DNA of 64,000 bases from Streptomyces sp. NBC_01197 (GTDB taxonomy: Bacteria > Actinomycetota > Actinomycetes > Streptomycetales > Streptomycetaceae). Location of the stretch: the NCBI RefSeq assembly GCF_036010505.1, contig NZ_CP108569.1:7394001-7458000 (forward strand), written 5' to 3'. Under the pieces are notes generated by a model that did no database searches, was not told the DNA's origin, and was given only the letters and a program-made list of their open reading frames with translations. Positions within the stretch are counted from its first letter, which is position 1. Every line of letters begins with the position of its first letter. Below are positions 1 to 8,711 of the stretch, one piece after another. Made by a program: the position numbers and the translations under genes.

Positions 1-1
1 G

Positions 2-1882
2 CAGGAGAACCGCAGCTTCGACCACTACTTCGGGCGGCTCAAGGGGGTCCGGGGCTTTGACGACCGCAGCGGTATATCGCTGTCCGGCGGGCAGTCCGTG
101 TTCAACCAGCCGAACGGCCTCGGGCGCCAGTACCCGTGGAAGCTCAGCTCCACCCCGGCGGCCGGCGGGGTCGACGGCGAGACCCTCGCCCAGTGCAACG
201 GCGATCTGCCGCACAGCTGGTCCTCGCAGCACTCCGCCTGGAACAAGGGCCGCCTGGACAACTGGGTTTCGGGGGTCGGCAACGTCCGTACGCTCGGCTA
301 CCTCGACCGCGGCGACATGCCCTTCCACTACGCGCTGGCCGACAACTACACCGTGTGCGACGGGTACTTCTCGTCCACTCTCAGTGCGACCGGCCCCAAC
401 CGTACGTACCTCTGGAGCGGCAAGGTCGACTCCTCCAGCAACGACGGCGGCGACGAGTCCGGGCTGACCTGGGAGACCTACGCCGAGGCGCTGCAGCGGG
501 CCGGGGTGAGCTGGAAGCTCTACCAGAACGCCGAGGACAACTTCGGCGACAACGGCCTCGCGTACTTCACCAAGTTCACCAATGCCGCTGCGGGCGACCC
601 GCTCCACGACCGGGGCATGGCCTCCGTACCGGCCACCACCGGGTCCACCCCCGACGACATCGCCGCGGCCATCAAGGCCGACGTCCTGGCGGGCACGCTC
701 CCGCAGGTGTCGTGGGTGGTCCCGAACCAGGGGTTCTCGGAGCACCCGTACGCCCCGCCCGGCGACGGCGCGCACTTCGTCAACCTGGTCTACCGGGCGC
801 TCGCGGCCGACCAGGACGTGTTCGACTCGACGGTCCTCTTCCTCAACTACGACGAGAACGACGGCTTCTTCGACCACGTACCCCCGCCGTCACCACCCGC
901 CGACGAGCCGGGCGAGTTCCTGAACGGGGTCCCGTTCGGACTCGGCTTCCGGGTGCCGATGGTCGTGATGTCGCCCTGGACCCGGGGCGGCTGGGTGTCG
1001 TCGGAGGTCTTCGACCACACGTCGGTGCTCCGCTTCCTGGAGACCTGGACCACGGCCCTCGGCACCCCGGCCGCCTGCCCGAACATCAGCGCCTGGCGGC
1101 GCAGGGTAACCGGCGACCTCACGGGGGTCTTCGACTTCACCGCACCGGTGTACGGAGTGCCTTCCGGCCTCCCGTCCACCGCGAAGGTGATCGGGATCGA
1201 CAGTTGTACATCGCTGCCGAACCCGGCTCCACAGACCAACGCCCTTCCCGCGCAGGAGAGCGGCACCCGGCCGGCCCGTGCGCTTCCGTACCAGCCGAAC
1301 GCGAATCTGGACCGGCTGGAATTCGGTTCGGCCGGAAAGATCCTGGCCTGGTTCGGCATGTCCAACGTGGGCGCCCCGGCGAAGAGCGCCGCGCACTTCT
1401 CCATCCACCCCAACGCCTACCGGTCGACGGAACCATGGCAGTACACCGTCGCCCCCGGCGGCTCGGCGACTGACTACTTCAATGTCGGCGCGGGGTACGG
1501 CTCGGGGAAGTACGACTTCACGCTGATGGGCCCCAACCGCTTCCAGCGCCGGTTCGCCGGCGACGCGTCGAAGGCGGGGAAGGCCGTGGAGGTGGCGGCC
1601 AGATACGCGGTGGCGCCGAACACCGGCAAGCAGGCCATCTGGTTCACCTTCACCAACACGTCATCGGCGGCCGTCAAGTTCACCGTCACGGCCGCCAACT
1701 ACCGTACGGACGGGCCGTGGACCTACACGGTGCCGGCGGGAGGCACTGCCGAGGACTACTTCAACGCGGTGTCCCTCTCGAAGGGCTGGTACGACTTCAC
1801 CGTCACGGCCGACTGCGACAGCACCTGGTCGCGCCGGTACACCGGCCACATCGAGACCGGGGCGCCGAGCGTCAGCGGCTGA
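2..1882 (+). CDS. Phosphocholine-specific phospholipase C (5' end outside window)
   Basis: Secreted bacterial phospholipase C of the phosphoesterase/AcpA superfamily, which hydrolyses phosphatidylcholine or sphingomyelin. The frame is open from base 2 and begins with the hallmark QENRSFDHYFG, so the true start and the expected Tat signal (roughly 55-60 residues in this family) lie left of the window. The GTG at 98 is internal. The metal-site segment LNYDENDGFFDHV is present near base 845. The last 170 residues hold two tandem copies of the C-terminal beta domain of this family, each with a Y-R/T-x-PW-x-YTV-x-GG core (near 1415-1500 and 1700-1770). It ends convergently with the next gene. Family assignment is firm; substrate preference is inferred. 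Confidence 0.93.
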   Translation, partial: QENRSFDHYFGRLKGVRGFDDRSGISLSGGQSVFNQPNGLGRQYPWKLSSTPAAGGVDGETLAQCNGDLPHSWSSQHSAWNKGRLDNWVSGVGNVRTLGYLDRGDMPFHYALADNYTVCDGYFSSTLSATGPNRTYLWSGKVDSSSNDGGDESGLTWETYAEALQRAGVSWKLYQNAEDNFGDNGLAYFTKFTNAAAGDPLHDRGMASVPATTGSTPDDIAAAIKADVLAGTLPQVSWVVPNQGFSEHPYAPPGDGAHFVNLVYRALAADQDVFDSTVLFLNYDENDGFFDHVPPPSPPADEPGEFLNGVPFGLGFRVPMVVMSPWTRGGWVSSEVFDHTSVLRFLETWTTALGTPAACPNISAWRRRVTGDLTGVFDFTAPVYGVPSGLPSTAKVIGIDSCTSLPNPAPQTNALPAQESGTRPARALPYQPNANLDRLEFGSAGKILAWFGMSNVGAPAKSAAHFSIHPNAYRSTEPWQYTVAPGGSATDYFNVGAGYGSGKYDFTLMGPNRFQRRFAGDASKAGKAVEVAARYAVAPNTGKQAIWFTFTNTSSAAVKFTVTAANYRTDGPWTYTVPAGGTAEDYFNAVSLSKGWYDFTVTADCDSTWSRRYTGHIETGAPSVSG

Positions 1883-2017
1883 CCGCAGGGAAACGGGGCG
1901 GCTCACGAACGGCGCTGCGGTGGTGCAGTGGTGCTGCGGTGCCGCGCCACCGGGGTCAAGGGGGCGTTCGTGGGTCGCCGGCCCCCGGCCGTGGGGGCGG
2001 CGGGGCGCCGCGGCCGG

Positions 2018-2587
2018 TCAGCCTGCCGGCCGGTTGCGCAGGGCGAAGTCGAGGCTGTCCAGGGCATAGGCCCAGGAGGCGTCCGCGTCACGCGGGGTGT
2101 GGCTGAAGCCGCCCACTCTCTCGAGGCTCACGTACCCGTGGAATGTGCTGTGCAGGAACCGCACCGCGTCGGTCTCGTCGGGCTCCGGCAGGCCGTAGGC
2201 GCGCAGGAGCGCCCGGGTCATCTGCGACTGCCGGGGCGCCGCGCTGTTGAGGGCCGCCTCCTTGTCGATTTCGAACTGGGCCGCGGCGTAGCGGCCGGGA
2301 TGCGCCTTGGCGTAGTCCCGGTACGCGTTGGCGAACGCCACCAGCGCGTCCTTGCCCGCACGCCCGGCCAGTGCGGCGCCCGCCGCGTCGGCCAGTTCCT
2401 CAAGGGCCAGCAGCGCGACTCGCGTCTTCAGTTCGCGCACGTTGCGGATGTGCGCGTACAGGCTCGGGTCCTTGACGCCGAGCCTGCGTGCCACCGCCGT
2501 GAGAGTCAGGTTGTCGAAGCCGATCTCGTCCGCGAGCTCCGCCGCCGTCCTGGTGAGGCGTTCGGGGGTGATGCCCGGTCGTGCCAT
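2018..2587 (-). CDS. TetR/AcrR family transcriptional regulator
   Basis: A 189-residue repressor-type regulator. The N-terminal helix-turn-helix spans about residues 8-55 (LTLTAVARRLGVKDPSLYAHIRN). The C-terminal half carries HSTFHGYVSLERVGGF, typical of the TetR subgroup with a WHG-type ligand domain. It is transcribed divergently from the FBP-domain gene with only 68 bp between starts. That gap holds a perfect inverted repeat (2621-2637) that is the obvious candidate operator, so self-regulation and control of the neighbour are likely. The ligand cannot be told from sequence. Confidence 0.9.
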   Translation of the reverse strand: MARPGITPERLTRTAAELADEIGFDNLTLTAVARRLGVKDPSLYAHIRNVRELKTRVALLALEELADAAGAALAGRAGKDALVAFANAYRDYAKAHPGRYAAAQFEIDKEAALNSAAPRQSQMTRALLRAYGLPEPDETDAVRFLHSTFHGYVSLERVGGFSHTPRDADASWAYALDSLDFALRNRPAG

Positions 2588-2620
2588 GCGTCCTCCGCAA
2601 GCTAATGGAATAAAGTGTTT

Positions 2621-2637
2621 GCCTAAATATATTAGGC
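2621..2637. promoter_or_regulatory. Palindromic operator candidate between tetR and FBP gene
   Basis: GCCTAA-ATATA-TTAGGC is a perfect 6-bp inverted repeat with a 5-bp spacer. It sits in the only AT-rich stretch between two divergent starts (2587 and 2656), where TetR operators normally lie. Binding by the adjacent TetR protein is inferred. Confidence 0.6.
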
Positions 2638-2655
2638 CAGCTAGCGTCGACTGAT

Positions 2656-3153
2656 GTGAGACACCTCAGTGAGACTGACATCCGTAACTCTTTTATGAAC
2701 TGTTCCAAGGGCGAGGCCAAGCGGGTGAACATCCCCAGGGATCTGGAGGAGCTCCCGTGGGGCGACCTCGACTTCCTCGGCTGGCGCGACCCCGGCGCCC
2801 CCGACCGCGCCTATCTCGTCGCCGAGGACGACGGCCGTCTGCTCGGCCTCGTGCTGCGCGCGCCGAGCGGGGCCAGTCGCGGCTTCACCTCCCGCAGCAT
2901 GTGCTCGCTCTGCCTCACGACCCATACCAGCGGCAGGGTGGTGCTGATGACCGCGCGCCGCCCCGGCGAGGCCGGCCGCCAGGGCAACACGGTCGGCCAG
3001 TACCTCTGCACCGATCTGGCTTGCTCGCTCTATGTACGGGGCAAGAAGCCGACCGGCGCCGGGTGGGCATTCAAGGAGACCCTGTCCGTGGACGAGAAGG
3101 TCGCCAGGACCCGGAACAACGTGATGGCCTTCATCGAGAGCGTGATCGCGTAG
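2656..3153 (+). CDS. FBP-domain (FusB-like, EF-G-binding type) zinc protein
   Basis: A 165-residue protein of the FBP family, whose C-terminal treble-clef zinc finger is the module used by staphylococcal FusB/FusC to bind elongation factor G. The zinc ligands are visible as C83-x2-C86 (MCSLC) and C118-x4-C123 (LCTDLAC). The GTG at 2656 is preferred because the encoded MRHLSETDIRNSF matches the usual N-terminus; an ATG lies 13 codons later. Actinobacterial members are rarely studied, so whether this one rescues EF-G or has another role is open. Divergent from the TetR gene. Confidence 0.85.
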   Translation: MRHLSETDIRNSFMNCSKGEAKRVNIPRDLEELPWGDLDFLGWRDPGAPDRAYLVAEDDGRLLGLVLRAPSGASRGFTSRSMCSLCLTTHTSGRVVLMTARRPGEAGRQGNTVGQYLCTDLACSLYVRGKKPTGAGWAFKETLSVDEKVARTRNNVMAFIESVIA

Positions 3154-3208
3154 GCGGGCCCGGGATGATTCTCTGGTCCGGCAACGGGCCTCCCACTAGG
3201 CTCCGCCC

Positions 3209-3910
3209 ATGACTGACATCGACGGACAGAACCGCCTAAGGGCTGTCCCGCAATTCCCGGCGGGCGCGCGACGACAGCTACGGCACCTCGCCGCGTTGTC
3301 GGAACGTCCACATACATCCAGTATGCGGACGTCCCTCCGCCTTGCGATGCACCGCATCTGACGCCGCGCGCTGATCCACCAGGAATTGCGGGACAGCCCT
3401 TAGCCGCCCCTCGCCGGTGACGAGGCCGCTGCTCTCCTGGGTTCCCTGGAGCGCCAGCGCGCGACGCTGGCGTGGAAGTGCGGCGGCCTGGACGCGGCAG
3501 GCATGTGGGCCACGGTCGGTGTCTCCTCCGTGACGCTGGGCGGACTCCTCAAGCACATGGCCAACGTCGAGGACACCCATGTCGCCCGGCTCCTGCTCGC
3601 GCAGCCGGCGGGGGCGCCGTGGGGTGCGGTGGACTGGGACGCCGAGCCCGACTGGGAGTGGAAGTCGGCCGCCCAGGACAACCCAGGCGAACTGCTGGCC
3701 CTCTGGAAGGGCGCCGCTGCCCGCTCGCGCTTCCTGGTGGCCGATGCGCTCACCCGCGGCGGTCCGGAACAGCTCGGCCGCTTCACCACCTCCGCGGGCG
3801 ATTCACCCAACCTGCGGCGGATCCTGCTGGACCTGATCGAGGAGTACGCCCGCCACATCGGCCATGCCGACCTCATCAGGGAATCGGTGGACGGCCTCGT
3901 GGGGGAGTGA
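3209..3910 (+). pseudogene. DinB-like (DUF664) gene broken by a MITE-like insertion
   Basis: The start MTDIDGQNR is encoded from ATG 3209. The rest of the protein (PPLAGDEAAALLGSLERQ..., then LGGLLKHMANVEDTHV) resumes at 3404 and runs to 3910. Between them is a 168-bp inverted-repeat element. The reading phase is the same on both sides, but in-frame stops (TGA inside, TAG at 3401) block translation. The ATG at 3503 would give a product lacking the first part of the four-helix bundle, so I do not call it a gene. DinB/YfiT folds are usually metal-dependent thiol transferases; the family is sure, function is lost. Confidence 0.85.
3236..3403. mobile_element. MITE-like element with 22-bp perfect terminal inverted repeats
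   Basis: The left end (3236-3257) and right end (3382-3403) are perfect 22-bp inverted copies with the core AGGGCTGTCCCGCAATTCC. The element has no ORF of its own. A second, internal imperfect hairpin (ACGTCCACATAC 3304-3315 with GTATGCGGACGT 3321-3332, 11 of 12 pairs) sits mid-element. The flanks read CCGCC on both sides (3232-3236 and 3404-3408), but the limits of any target duplication are ambiguous because the repeats overlap it. From memory this end sequence is common between Streptomyces genes; its mobiliser cannot be named here. Confidence 0.75.
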
Positions 3911-4114
3911 GCCGCAGGGGTCCGCGAATGTTTCCGCGAGGTTACGCCACCCCCCGCCCGTCCCACAGTGCTCTGGCCAGGGGTTGGGCACTGTCGGGGA
4001 TTCATTCCGCCGCCCCCGCTCCGACCAGCCAAATCCCGTATGTCGGAAGGCTTGTTCCGCTTCTTGGCATGGTTCTAGGGTCGGGCCACCCGGCGCGGTC
4101 GACCTCGTACGCCG

Positions 4115-5845
4115 GTGATCTCCGGCTCCGTCATGTGCGCGGCACACCCGCTGCTGCCCGTGCGCGGATGCCTCTGTACGAACGGTCAGTCGGGCACGGA
4201 CGGAAAGCAGGCGAGCGGGTTGGCGAACGACGGGCAGCGGGATCCCTCCAACGGGGACCAGCGGAATCCAGTACAGGAACGGTCCGGCGGGCAGCAGGGC
4301 CGGGGACCGGCCGCAGGGCGGGGCGGGGGCCAGGGCGGTGTCGGGCGGCGCGGGTTCCTCGCCAAGGTCGGACTGACCGGCGCGGGCGGGCTCCTCGGAG
4401 CGTCCGTGGCGGCCGGTCCGAGCGCCGCCGCCGAGCCTCCCGGCAACATCCACGCAGGGGGCGCGGCTTACGCCGCCCCCGCGGCGGCACACAGCGCGGA
4501 CGCCCGGGCCGGCGGCACGCGCACGTTCCGGTCTGACCAGTTGTCGGGCAAGCGCATGCTGCTCGTACCCGAACTGCTGCTTCTCGCGGACGGGCCGGTA
4601 CGGGGACAGGCCGTCCTGGTGGAGGCCGGGAAATTCCGGGAGATCGGTCCGGCCGAGCGGCTCATCGCCGCCCACCGGGACCTGCACCCCGTCCGTCTTG
4701 ACGGGCACTTGCTGATGCCGGGCTTCATCGACGCCCACCACCATCTGACCCAGAGCTTCGGCAAGGCCAAGTCGTTCGGACAGCCTTCGGAGATCTTCAA
4801 GACCGTCTGGGAACCGCTGGAACACGCGCTGGACGAGGACACCGCCTACCTCTCGACGAAGCTGGCCGCGCTGGAAGCGCTGCGCGGCGGCTTCACCACC
4901 GTCGCGGACGCGGGGACCCGCGCCCCGGTCGATGTCGGGCCGCTGGCCAAGGCCACCGAGGAAGCCGGGATCCGCTGTGTGCTCTCCAAGATCGTCTCCG
5001 ACGGGAAGGGCGGCCCCGAACACCTCGGACGGTGGGGCGGCCACCCGCTGATCCACCCCTCCCTGGCCATCGCCGTCCCCGAGGACGCGACGGCCGCGGT
5101 CATCAAGAGGACCGCGGACATGTGCGCGGAGGCCGGTGCGGTGTTCCAGATCCATGTCAACGAACATCTCGCCTCCGTGGAACGCTCGTTGAAGAGTGTG
5201 GGCCGGCGCCCCATCGACTACCTGCACCACATCGGCGCGCTCGGCCCGCACCTCCTCGGCGCGCACGCCACTCTGACCACCCCCACCGAGATGCGTCAGC
5301 TCGCGGACTCCGGCGCGGCCATCAGCTACAACCCGGTGGCCAGCGCCTGGAAGGGCAACGCCGTCGCGCAGGCAACCATGATGGCCGCGATGGACGTGCG
5401 GTTCGGTACGGGGACGGACGGCACCCGTGGCGACGGGTTCCGGCTGGTCGACGCGGCGGAGTCCGCGCAGCGGCTGACGTCCGGTCTGGCGACGGGAGAC
5501 TCCTCGTGCGGCGCCGGACGGCTCTGGCTCGACCATGCCACGAGACTGAGTGCCGACGCCGTCGGGCTGAGCCGGGTGACCGGTGAGATCGCCGTCGGCA
5601 AGGCAGCGGACTTCCTCGTCGTGGACGTGAACGTCCCGGAACTCACGCCGTCGTACGACCTGCGCTGGGAGCTGGTCCGCCTCTCGAACCGGGACCAGAT
5701 CACCGCGGTAGTCGTGGACGGCAGGCTGCGGCTGTGGGACGGCTGGCCGCAGGACTGGGACGGCCACGCGCTGGTGGCCCGAGCGGCCGAGGTGGGCCCC
5801 CAGGTCGTACGCCGGGCCAAGCTGCAGGTGGTCAAACCGACATAG
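4115..5845 (+). CDS. Tat-exported amidohydrolase of the TrzA/deaminase type
   Basis: Metal-dependent hydrolase with the amidohydrolase TIM barrel. A twin-arginine signal is visible (RRGFLAKVG with Arg at residues 78-79, then a hydrophobic stretch and A-S-A-A-A), implying folded export. Metal and catalytic motifs appear in order: GFIDAHHHL (HxH), IHVNEH, LGAHATL and FGTGTDG, followed by the C-terminal G-E-I-A-V-G-K-A-A-D-F-L-V typical of the family. GTG 4115 gives a signal n-region of almost 80 residues, which is too long; TTG 4220 or another start before the twin Arg is more likely. The substrate is not evident; chlorohydrolase/deaminase relatives act on ring C-N or C-Cl bonds. Confidence 0.85.
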   Translation: MISGSVMCAAHPLLPVRGCLCTNGQSGTDGKQASGLANDGQRDPSNGDQRNPVQERSGGQQGRGPAAGRGGGQGGVGRRGFLAKVGLTGAGGLLGASVAAGPSAAAEPPGNIHAGGAAYAAPAAAHSADARAGGTRTFRSDQLSGKRMLLVPELLLLADGPVRGQAVLVEAGKFREIGPAERLIAAHRDLHPVRLDGHLLMPGFIDAHHHLTQSFGKAKSFGQPSEIFKTVWEPLEHALDEDTAYLSTKLAALEALRGGFTTVADAGTRAPVDVGPLAKATEEAGIRCVLSKIVSDGKGGPEHLGRWGGHPLIHPSLAIAVPEDATAAVIKRTADMCAEAGAVFQIHVNEHLASVERSLKSVGRRPIDYLHHIGALGPHLLGAHATLTTPTEMRQLADSGAAISYNPVASAWKGNAVAQATMMAAMDVRFGTGTDGTRGDGFRLVDAAESAQRLTSGLATGDSSCGAGRLWLDHATRLSADAVGLSRVTGEIAVGKAADFLVVDVNVPELTPSYDLRWELVRLSNRDQITAVVVDGRLRLWDGWPQDWDGHALVARAAEVGPQVVRRAKLQVVKPT

Positions 5846-5881
5846 CGGCGAGCGCCGCGGTGCTGTACGGCGGTCTTCACC

Positions 5882-5930
5882 GGTCCCGGTCCTGTCCCCA
5901 GTGGTGCGCGCTGGTGGCGGGGCCGGGACC
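5882..5930. terminator. Bidirectional terminator-like hairpin
   Basis: GGTCCCGG (5882-5889) pairs perfectly with CCGGGACC (5923-5930), with inner CCCC/GGGG pairing. It lies between the convergent ends of the amidohydrolase (5845) and the XRE-TetR regulator (5943). There is no U-tract, as is usual in this genus. Confidence 0.5.
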
Positions 5931-5942
5931 TGCCCGGGTGGG

Positions 5943-6863
5943 TCAGCCGAAGTGGCGCAGTGTGATGTGCGGTTCGAAGGCGTCCAGGAGCAGTTCGCGC
6001 ATGCGCTCCACCGGCATCTCGGCGCTGCCCGACAGCATCTGGATCGCCAGCCCGTCCACCAGGCTGGTGAAACGGCTGGTCAGGGCTTCAGGGTCGGCAT
6101 CGGGTGCCAGGCCCTCACGCTGACAGTGCCGGATGAGGCTCAGAACGGTCTCACGCCAGCGCGAGTAGGCCGCCCGCTGTGCGTCGCGCAGCGAGGGCTC
6201 CAGCATGGCGGCCGTCCACGACTGGATCCACACCGACCACTCGTCGATATCCTCCCTGCTGCTGGGCAGTTGGACCTCGACCAGCCTGCGCAGCATCTCC
6301 ACGGGGTCGCCGACCTGCTCGAACTCGCTCCGCAGCCGGGCGTGCAGCCGGTCGGCGCAGTAGCTGAGCGCGGCGCGCAGGGCGCCGTTCTTCGCCGGGA
6401 AGTGGTAATGCACGGTGCCGGTGCTGGTGCCGCACTCCCGGGCGATGTCGGCGACCCGGACGGCGTGGATGCCCCGGCGGGCGATCAGCCGCGCGGTGGC
6501 TTCGAGGATCTGGACCCGGCGCACATCGGCGTCCAGGGACTCGGCCCGCCGCCGTGCGCCCCCCGCGGCGGCACGCGCCAGGGCCACCGGTTCGCGGCCG
6601 CTGCCCGTCACCAGATACCGCACCGGCACCTTGCCGACGCGGGCGATGGCGGCGAGTTCGTGGTCCTGGAGCCTGCGGGTGCCGCGCAGCGCCTTCGACA
6701 GCGCTGTGGGGTCCATCCCGATGAGGCCGGCGAACTCGCGCTGGCTGACGTCGGCGGCGAGTACCACCCGGCGCGCCCGGTCGGCCGCGGTCTCCGGGGG
6801 CCGGTCAGGTTCCTGACCCCCTGAGCCGGACGGATTCGCGGTTGTCTGAGTCTCCTTCGCCAT
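5943..6863 (-). CDS. Two-DNA-binding-domain regulator: XRE HTH fused to TetR
   Basis: A 306-residue regulator with an unusual order of domains. Residues 29-87 are an XRE/Cro-type helix-turn-helix (SQREFAGLIGMDPTALSKALRG, then ELAAIARVGKVPVRYL). A short Ala/Arg-rich linker follows, then a TetR/BetI-type helix-turn-helix at about 115-165 (VRVADIARECGTSTGTVHYHF) and an all-helical ligand domain to the end. It lies 55 bp downstream of the amine oxidase on the same strand, so it probably belongs to that transcript and controls the divergent catabolic block. BetI-like TetR domains often sense amines or their oxidation products; that link is inference. Confidence 0.88.
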   Translation of the reverse strand: MAKETQTTANPSGSGGQEPDRPPETAADRARRVVLAADVSQREFAGLIGMDPTALSKALRGTRRLQDHELAAIARVGKVPVRYLVTGSGREPVALARAAAGGARRRAESLDADVRRVQILEATARLIARRGIHAVRVADIARECGTSTGTVHYHFPAKNGALRAALSYCADRLHARLRSEFEQVGDPVEMLRRLVEVQLPSSREDIDEWSVWIQSWTAAMLEPSLRDAQRAAYSRWRETVLSLIRHCQREGLAPDADPEALTSRFTSLVDGLAIQMLSGSAEMPVERMRELLLDAFEPHITLRHFG

Positions 6864-6917
6864 GGCGGGCCCATTATGCTCGACCGGCCGCCCCCGGCGG
6901 TATGCCGGGCCGGGACG

Positions 6918-8429
6918 TCAGCCGTGCTTGTGCGCAAGGACGGCGGTGGGAGCGGTGAGGGCCTCGGCGATCTCGTCGGCGGCGCGGTAGCCGGACGCGA
7001 TGGCACCGTCGATGTAGCCGTTCCAGACCGTCGCGGTCTCGGTTCCGGCCCAGTGCACCGCACCGGTCGGCTCCCGCCAGCCGTGCTCTCCGTAACCGCT
7101 CCAGCCGCCGGGGGCCACATAGGCCGCGTAGCCGCCCCGGGCGAACTCGTCGTCCTCCCACAGGGTTTCGGTGTAGTCGACCGGCCGTTCCGCACGCTCT
7201 CCCACGACGGCGCGGAGACTGCCGAGTACGGCCGTGCGGCGCTGCTCCCGGTCCAGTCCGGCCCAGGAGCCGGCCCGGTCTCCGTAGACGAAGGCCACGA
7301 GGACGCCCGTCGACCCGTCCTCGGGGGAGTTGTCGAAGACGACACCGACCGGCAGCGGACCGTAGAGCGTCGCGATGCCGGACAGACCGTCCGCCCGCCA
7401 GAACGGTTCGGGGTACACGGCATGGACCTTGGCCACCCGCCCCATGGGAGTGTGCGCGATCCAGCCTGAGCGGGGCTCCGGCAGTGCGGGGCTGAACACG
7501 ATGGAGCGGGCCGCCGGCGGTGGCAGGGCCACGACCGCGCGGCGGGCCCGTACGACCGTACCGGCAGCGGTGCGCACCCGGACCCCGGCCCCCTGCTGCT
7601 CCAGGCCGCACACCCGCTCGCCCAGCCGGACCCGGTCGCCGAGCAGCTCGGCGACGGCACGCGCGGGGCCGGCCGCGCCCCTGGCGAACCGCCGGTCCTG
7701 GGCACAGTCCCGGGTCTCCATGAGCTGCTCGTAACTTCCCGCGGACCGTATGTAGAACAGCACGTGGAACAGTGAGATCTCGCGCGGTTCGGCACACCAC
7801 ACGCCCTGTACGGCGAGGCCCAGGCGGACCAGGGCATCCGGGTCGGCGGTCTGCTCGCGGAAGAACGACTCTGCGCTCAGACCGTCCCACTCCGTGAAGT
7901 GCGGTGTCAGCCAGGGCTGTTCGGGGTCGACGGTCAGTGCCAGGTCGTCCAGCAGCGCGGTGATCCGGTGGTACTCGGCGATTCCGGGGCCGGAGGCCGG
8001 TGCGGCCCCCGCGTATCCGACGCGTGACCCGTCGTGCCAGACCTCGATGTGCTGTCCGGACTCCCAGGTGGGGAAGGTCCGGCAGCCGAAGCGTTCGGCC
8101 AGCGCCAGCAGGTGCTTCTGCGTCGGGCCCGCCCACTGGCCGCCGTGGTCCACCACTGCGCCCGATGGGCGCTCCTCGCTCAGCACCCGGCCGCCGACGC
8201 GGGAGGATGCCTCCAGTACGACGACATCGAGGCCCTGTTCGCACAGCCGGAGCGCGGCGCTGAGCCCCGCGTAGCCGGCGCCGACGACGACAACGTCCGT
8301 CATGACGGGCCGGGCTCCGGCCGGGTCGGTCGGCACGCGTTCGTCCGGTGCGCGGTGCGCCGGGGCGGGCGGAGCCGACGTGGGGGCCGGTGTGGGCTCG
8401 GTCTGCTCGGGTTCGGTCTGTGACCTCAT
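6918..8429 (-). CDS. Flavin-dependent amine oxidase (MAO family)
   Basis: Oxidises an amine to an aldehyde plus ammonia and hydrogen peroxide. The N-terminal FAD dinucleotide fold is clear (DVVVVGAGYAGLSAALRL, then LEASSRVGGRV). The C-terminal flavin-site motif HWAGTETATVWNGYIDGAI is typical of MAO, putrescine oxidase and relatives. Three starts are possible: 8459, ATG 8429 (chosen) and ATG 8303, the last placing Met directly before the FAD fold and removing a Pro/Thr-rich 42-residue leader. Cytoplasmic; no signal peptide. The gene diverges from the APC permease, which probably imports its substrate. Which amine is used cannot be read from sequence. Confidence 0.9.
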   Translation of the reverse strand: MRSQTEPEQTEPTPAPTSAPPAPAHRAPDERVPTDPAGARPVMTDVVVVGAGYAGLSAALRLCEQGLDVVVLEASSRVGGRVLSEERPSGAVVDHGGQWAGPTQKHLLALAERFGCRTFPTWESGQHIEVWHDGSRVGYAGAAPASGPGIAEYHRITALLDDLALTVDPEQPWLTPHFTEWDGLSAESFFREQTADPDALVRLGLAVQGVWCAEPREISLFHVLFYIRSAGSYEQLMETRDCAQDRRFARGAAGPARAVAELLGDRVRLGERVCGLEQQGAGVRVRTAAGTVVRARRAVVALPPPAARSIVFSPALPEPRSGWIAHTPMGRVAKVHAVYPEPFWRADGLSGIATLYGPLPVGVVFDNSPEDGSTGVLVAFVYGDRAGSWAGLDREQRRTAVLGSLRAVVGERAERPVDYTETLWEDDEFARGGYAAYVAPGGWSGYGEHGWREPTGAVHWAGTETATVWNGYIDGAIASGYRAADEIAEALTAPTAVLAHKHG

Positions 8430-8457
8430 GGGGACGAGCGTGGAGCAAGACTGAACC

Positions 8458-8545
8458 ATCAGTCAACTATTGCGATCAACTTTGTCCGCTCCCCTTGACT
8501 GTGGTTCCGGCATCAGCAATGGTGACGCACCAATCAGTATTGCGA
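8458..8545. promoter_or_regulatory. Divergent promoter region with two TATTGCGA repeats
   Basis: The gap between the amine oxidase and the permease is unusually AT-rich for this DNA and holds a repeated motif. ATCAGT is followed by TATTGCGA at 8458-8475, and ATCAGTATTGCGA recurs at 8533-8545. The shared core (A-C/G-TATTGCGA) appears twice, 70 bp apart. It could be a regulator site for the XRE-TetR protein. This is pattern evidence only. Confidence 0.35.
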
Positions 8546-8711
8546 CTCGGTGACGCCAGCGACACAGCGACACAGCGTTCCCGTGACCCTGCGGACCCGC
8601 GGCACTGCGAATCCACGACTCCACCCCTGCCGCGAAGGCCCGCCCCGGGTGCTCCTGCGCGCTGCTGTACATCCCGGCCGGCCCTCCACTCCGTGAGCAA
8701 GAGGAGCATCC

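Noticed and set aside
1883..2017. CCCCC-GGCCGT-GGGGG hairpin between the phospholipase and tetR ends
   Set aside because: Short stem in extremely GC-rich DNA where such stems arise often; not enough to call a terminator.
3503..3910. Calling the ATG at 3503 an intact DinB-like gene
   Set aside because: Upstream codons from 3404 clearly continue the family N-terminus and the original start lies beyond the MITE at 3209.
3803..5767. Very long open frame on the minus strand opposite the amidohydrolase
   Set aside because: Antisense frames stay open by chance in such GC-biased DNA; the plus strand carries family motifs and a Tat signal, the minus frame has none.
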